Assembly (NCBI GenBank): GCA_026400595.1
Contig: JAPLOT010000123.1
Span: forward strand, 1 to 6,958
DNA: 6,958 bases
Source of the DNA: Alphaproteobacteria bacterium
GTDB taxonomy: Bacteria > Pseudomonadota > Alphaproteobacteria > Rhizobiales > Aestuariivirgaceae
Reading direction: 5' to 3'
A program made the position numbers and the translations under genes. The notes beneath the pieces were generated by a model. The model was not told the DNA's origin and made no database searches. It was given only the letters and a program-made list of their open reading frames with translations. Below are positions 5,607 through 6,958 of the stretch, piece after piece. The first letter of the stretch is position 1, and each line of letters starts with the position of its first letter.

Positions 5607-6380
5607 ATGTCCCATCTCGATGTCCACCAGTTCATCTGCCGGTCCGACAATTACGGCGTGCTGGTTCACGACCATCAGTCAGGTGCCACGGCCGCCATCG
5701 ACGCCCCCGATGCCGATGCCATTGAACGGGAACTCAAGAAACGCGGCTGGCAACTCACTCACATCTTCACCACCCATCATCACCCTGATCACGTCGAGGG
5801 AAACCTCGAACTGAAGGAGAAGTATGGCTGCACCATCATCGGCCCGCGCAACGAAGCCGAGAAGATTCCCGGCATCAAGACGCAGGTCGCCGGTGGCGAC
5901 AGCTTCAAATGGGCCGGGCGCGAGGTTAAGGTCTATGATTGTCCCGGCCATACCAGGGGCCATATCGCCTATTCGATCCCGTCGGAATACTGCCTTTTCG
6001 CGGCCGACACACTGTTCTCGCTGGGCTGCGGCCGCGTCTTCGAGGGCACGCTGGAGGAGATGTACAACTCGGTGAACCAGTTCAAGACGCTGTCACCCTC
6101 CACCTATCTCTACTGCGGCCACGAATACACCGAGTCCAATGCGCGCTTCGCCCTCTCGGTCGAGCCCGGCAATCGGGCGCTGCAGCAGCGAGCCGCGGAA
6201 GTCACCAGCCTGCGCAAGGAGGACAAGATGACCTGCCCAACCACGCTGGGCGACGAGATGAAGACCAATCCCTTCCTGCGCTGCGACAGTGCCGAGATCC
6301 GCCGCAATCTGAGTCTTGCGGAGGCCAGCGAGGCCGAGGTCTTTGCCGAACTCCGCCGCCGCAAGGACAATTTCAAGTAG
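5607..6380 (+). CDS. gloB: Hydroxyacylglutathione hydrolase (glyoxalase II)
   Basis: A 257-residue cytoplasmic enzyme that hydrolyses S-D-lactoylglutathione to D-lactate and glutathione, completing methylglyoxal detoxification after glyoxalase I. It is a metallo-beta-lactamase-fold protein with all metal ligands visible: TTHHHPDH (55-62, ligands His57, His59, Asp61, His62), His115 in CPGHTRGH, bridging Asp134 in AADTLF, and His172 in CGHEYT. The C-terminal domain typical of glyoxalase II is complete, including NPFLR (221-225), and ends at RRRKDNFK. Length is normal. ATG 5607 is chosen because SHLDVHQFICRSDNYGVLV matches the family's N terminus. An upstream start at 5538 would add 23 non-conserved residues overlapping the divergent gene. 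Its 3' end overlaps the convergent transporter gene by 8 bases. Confidence 0.95.
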   Translation: MSHLDVHQFICRSDNYGVLVHDHQSGATAAIDAPDADAIERELKKRGWQLTHIFTTHHHPDHVEGNLELKEKYGCTIIGPRNEAEKIPGIKTQVAGGDSFKWAGREVKVYDCPGHTRGHIAYSIPSEYCLFAADTLFSLGCGRVFEGTLEEMYNSVNQFKTLSPSTYLYCGHEYTESNARFALSVEPGNRALQQRAAEVTSLRKEDKMTCPTTLGDEMKTNPFLRCDSAEIRRNLSLAEASEAEVFAELRRRKDNFK

Positions 6381-6958
6381 CGGGGGCAGGCTTCCGGAAG
6401 ATCATGTCCTTGGCGGCGATCACCGCACCTGCGGTGATCAGCAGGCAGGCCACGACGATCGACCAGTGCAGCGGCGCGAAGCCCGCTACGACAAGTACGA
6501 GCGTGGAGAGCAGTGGCGAGGCATAGGACGCCGCGCCCAGCACCATGATGTCTCCGTGCTTCACGCCATAGTCCCAGGTGTAGAATGCCGCGCCAACAGG
6601 GAAGAGACCCAGGCCCAGTACCGCCAGCCACTGCCCCGCGGTCTGGGGCCAAACCGTGGTCTCGAAGGCGAGATGGCACAGGGTCGAGAGCAGCGCCGTG
6701 ACCAGGCAGAATCCCGCCACCACGTCGGTCGGCACCTTGCCAAAGCGGCGCGACAGGACAGAATAGCCAGACCAGATCAGGGCGCAGCCGAAAGCCAGCA
6801 CGTGTCCTGGCTTCAAGCCGTCCTGCAGCGCGAAGCCCTCGCCCTTGGTGATCACCAGCACGGCGCCGGCAAGGCCACAGGCGACGCCGACGAGATGATG
6901 CAGCCGCAGCTTCTCGCCCGGCAGCAGCGCCGAGAAGACAACCAGAAACAGCGGCCAG
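6373..6958 (-). CDS. DMT/EamA-family transporter, C-terminal part (5' end outside window)
   Basis: The frame is open to the right edge of the window and encodes about 194 residues with roughly seven hydrophobic segments: WPLFLVVFSALL, LVGVACGLAGAVLVI, VLAFGCALIWSGYSVL, VVAGFCLVTALLSTL, WLAVLGLGLFPVGAAFY, LGAASYASPLLSTLVLVVAG and SIVVACLLITAGAVIAA. This is the C-terminal part of a ten-helix drug/metabolite-transporter protein of the inner membrane. The stretch YTWDYGVKHGDIMVLGAASY followed by a PLLS segment closely resembles the equivalent region of YddG, the E. coli aromatic amino acid exporter, but related EamA exporters share such sequence. An internal GTG at 6861 is not the true start, since clear family sequence precedes it. 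The TGA stop lies within the end of gloB. Confidence 0.85.
   Translation of the reverse strand, partial: WPLFLVVFSALLPGEKLRLHHLVGVACGLAGAVLVITKGEGFALQDGLKPGHVLAFGCALIWSGYSVLSRRFGKVPTDVVAGFCLVTALLSTLCHLAFETTVWPQTAGQWLAVLGLGLFPVGAAFYTWDYGVKHGDIMVLGAASYASPLLSTLVLVVAGFAPLHWSIVVACLLITAGAVIAAKDMIFRKPAPAT

Noticed and set aside
6418..6439. A perfect 10-bp inverted repeat (GATCACCGCA, CC, TGCGGTGATC) 38 bases past the gloB stop, considered as a gloB terminator
   Set aside because: It lies inside the transporter coding sequence, where it encodes the hydrophobic ITAGAVI stretch, and no T-run follows on either strand. It may still affect RNA structure, but there is no support for a terminator.
1..6958. 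CRISPR arrays, transposases, phage genes, toxin-antitoxin pairs, tRNA or rRNA
   Set aside because: No repeated spacer-like units, inverted terminal repeats with a transposase, or RNA gene signatures were visible. All genes fit a chromosomal core context.

Overview
This 6,958-base, high-GC window looks like the chromosome of an alphaproteobacterium, most likely of the Hyphomicrobiales (Rhizobiales) type. The evidence is a LexA site of the alphaproteobacterial form (GTTC-N7-GTTC), a DUF2125-like protein, and the gene order methyltransferase / chorismate mutase / HisC-type aminotransferase / TyrC / DUF2125 / ChaC-like, which I recall from rhizobial genomes. I see no insertion sequence, integrase, tRNA, rRNA or CRISPR array. 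The window is compact, ordinary chromosomal housekeeping DNA with a few points worth checking.

Layout. (1) Bases 1-48 are the 3' end of a gene encoding a Cys-rich tail like that of coenzyme-B12-dependent ribonucleotide reductase (NrdJ). (2) Next comes a small unrecognised gene (93-452, +) with a consensus -35 box and a perfect alphaproteobacterial LexA box directly in front of its ATG, so it is a candidate SOS-regulated, possibly leaderless, gene. (3) A ChaC-like gamma-glutamylcyclotransferase (449-970, -) converges on it with overlapping stop codons and diverges, 20 bp away, from a membrane-anchored DUF2125-like protein (991-1923, +). (4) Bases 1917-5539 on the minus strand hold, in transcription order, a SAM-methyltransferase-like gene, a chorismate mutase with an extra C-terminal domain, a HisC-family aminotransferase and TyrC. 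The last three are joined by two ATGA start/stop overlaps. (5) gloB (glyoxalase II, 5607-6380, +) diverges from the methyltransferase. (6) It converges on the C-terminal part of a DMT/EamA transporter that leaves the window at the right edge.

How the genes work together. The minus-strand cluster carries the terminal tyrosine branch: chorismate to prephenate (chorismate mutase), then oxidation by TyrC, with the HisC-like enzyme supplying the aminotransferase step (aromatic, histidinol phosphate, or both). The partial transporter resembles the aromatic amino acid exporter YddG, which would fit the theme, but this is inference. ChaC and GloB both act on glutathione or its thioesters, from opposite sides of the cluster.

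The most interesting observations are the LexA-boxed orphan gene behind nrdJ, the chorismate mutase tail that looks like a decayed prephenate-dehydratase fold, a hairpin just upstream of the chorismate mutase start, and the gloB/methyltransferase divergent pair, which is also present in E. coli (gloB-yafS). All convergent gene pairs overlap at their 3' ends, leaving no room for dedicated terminators.
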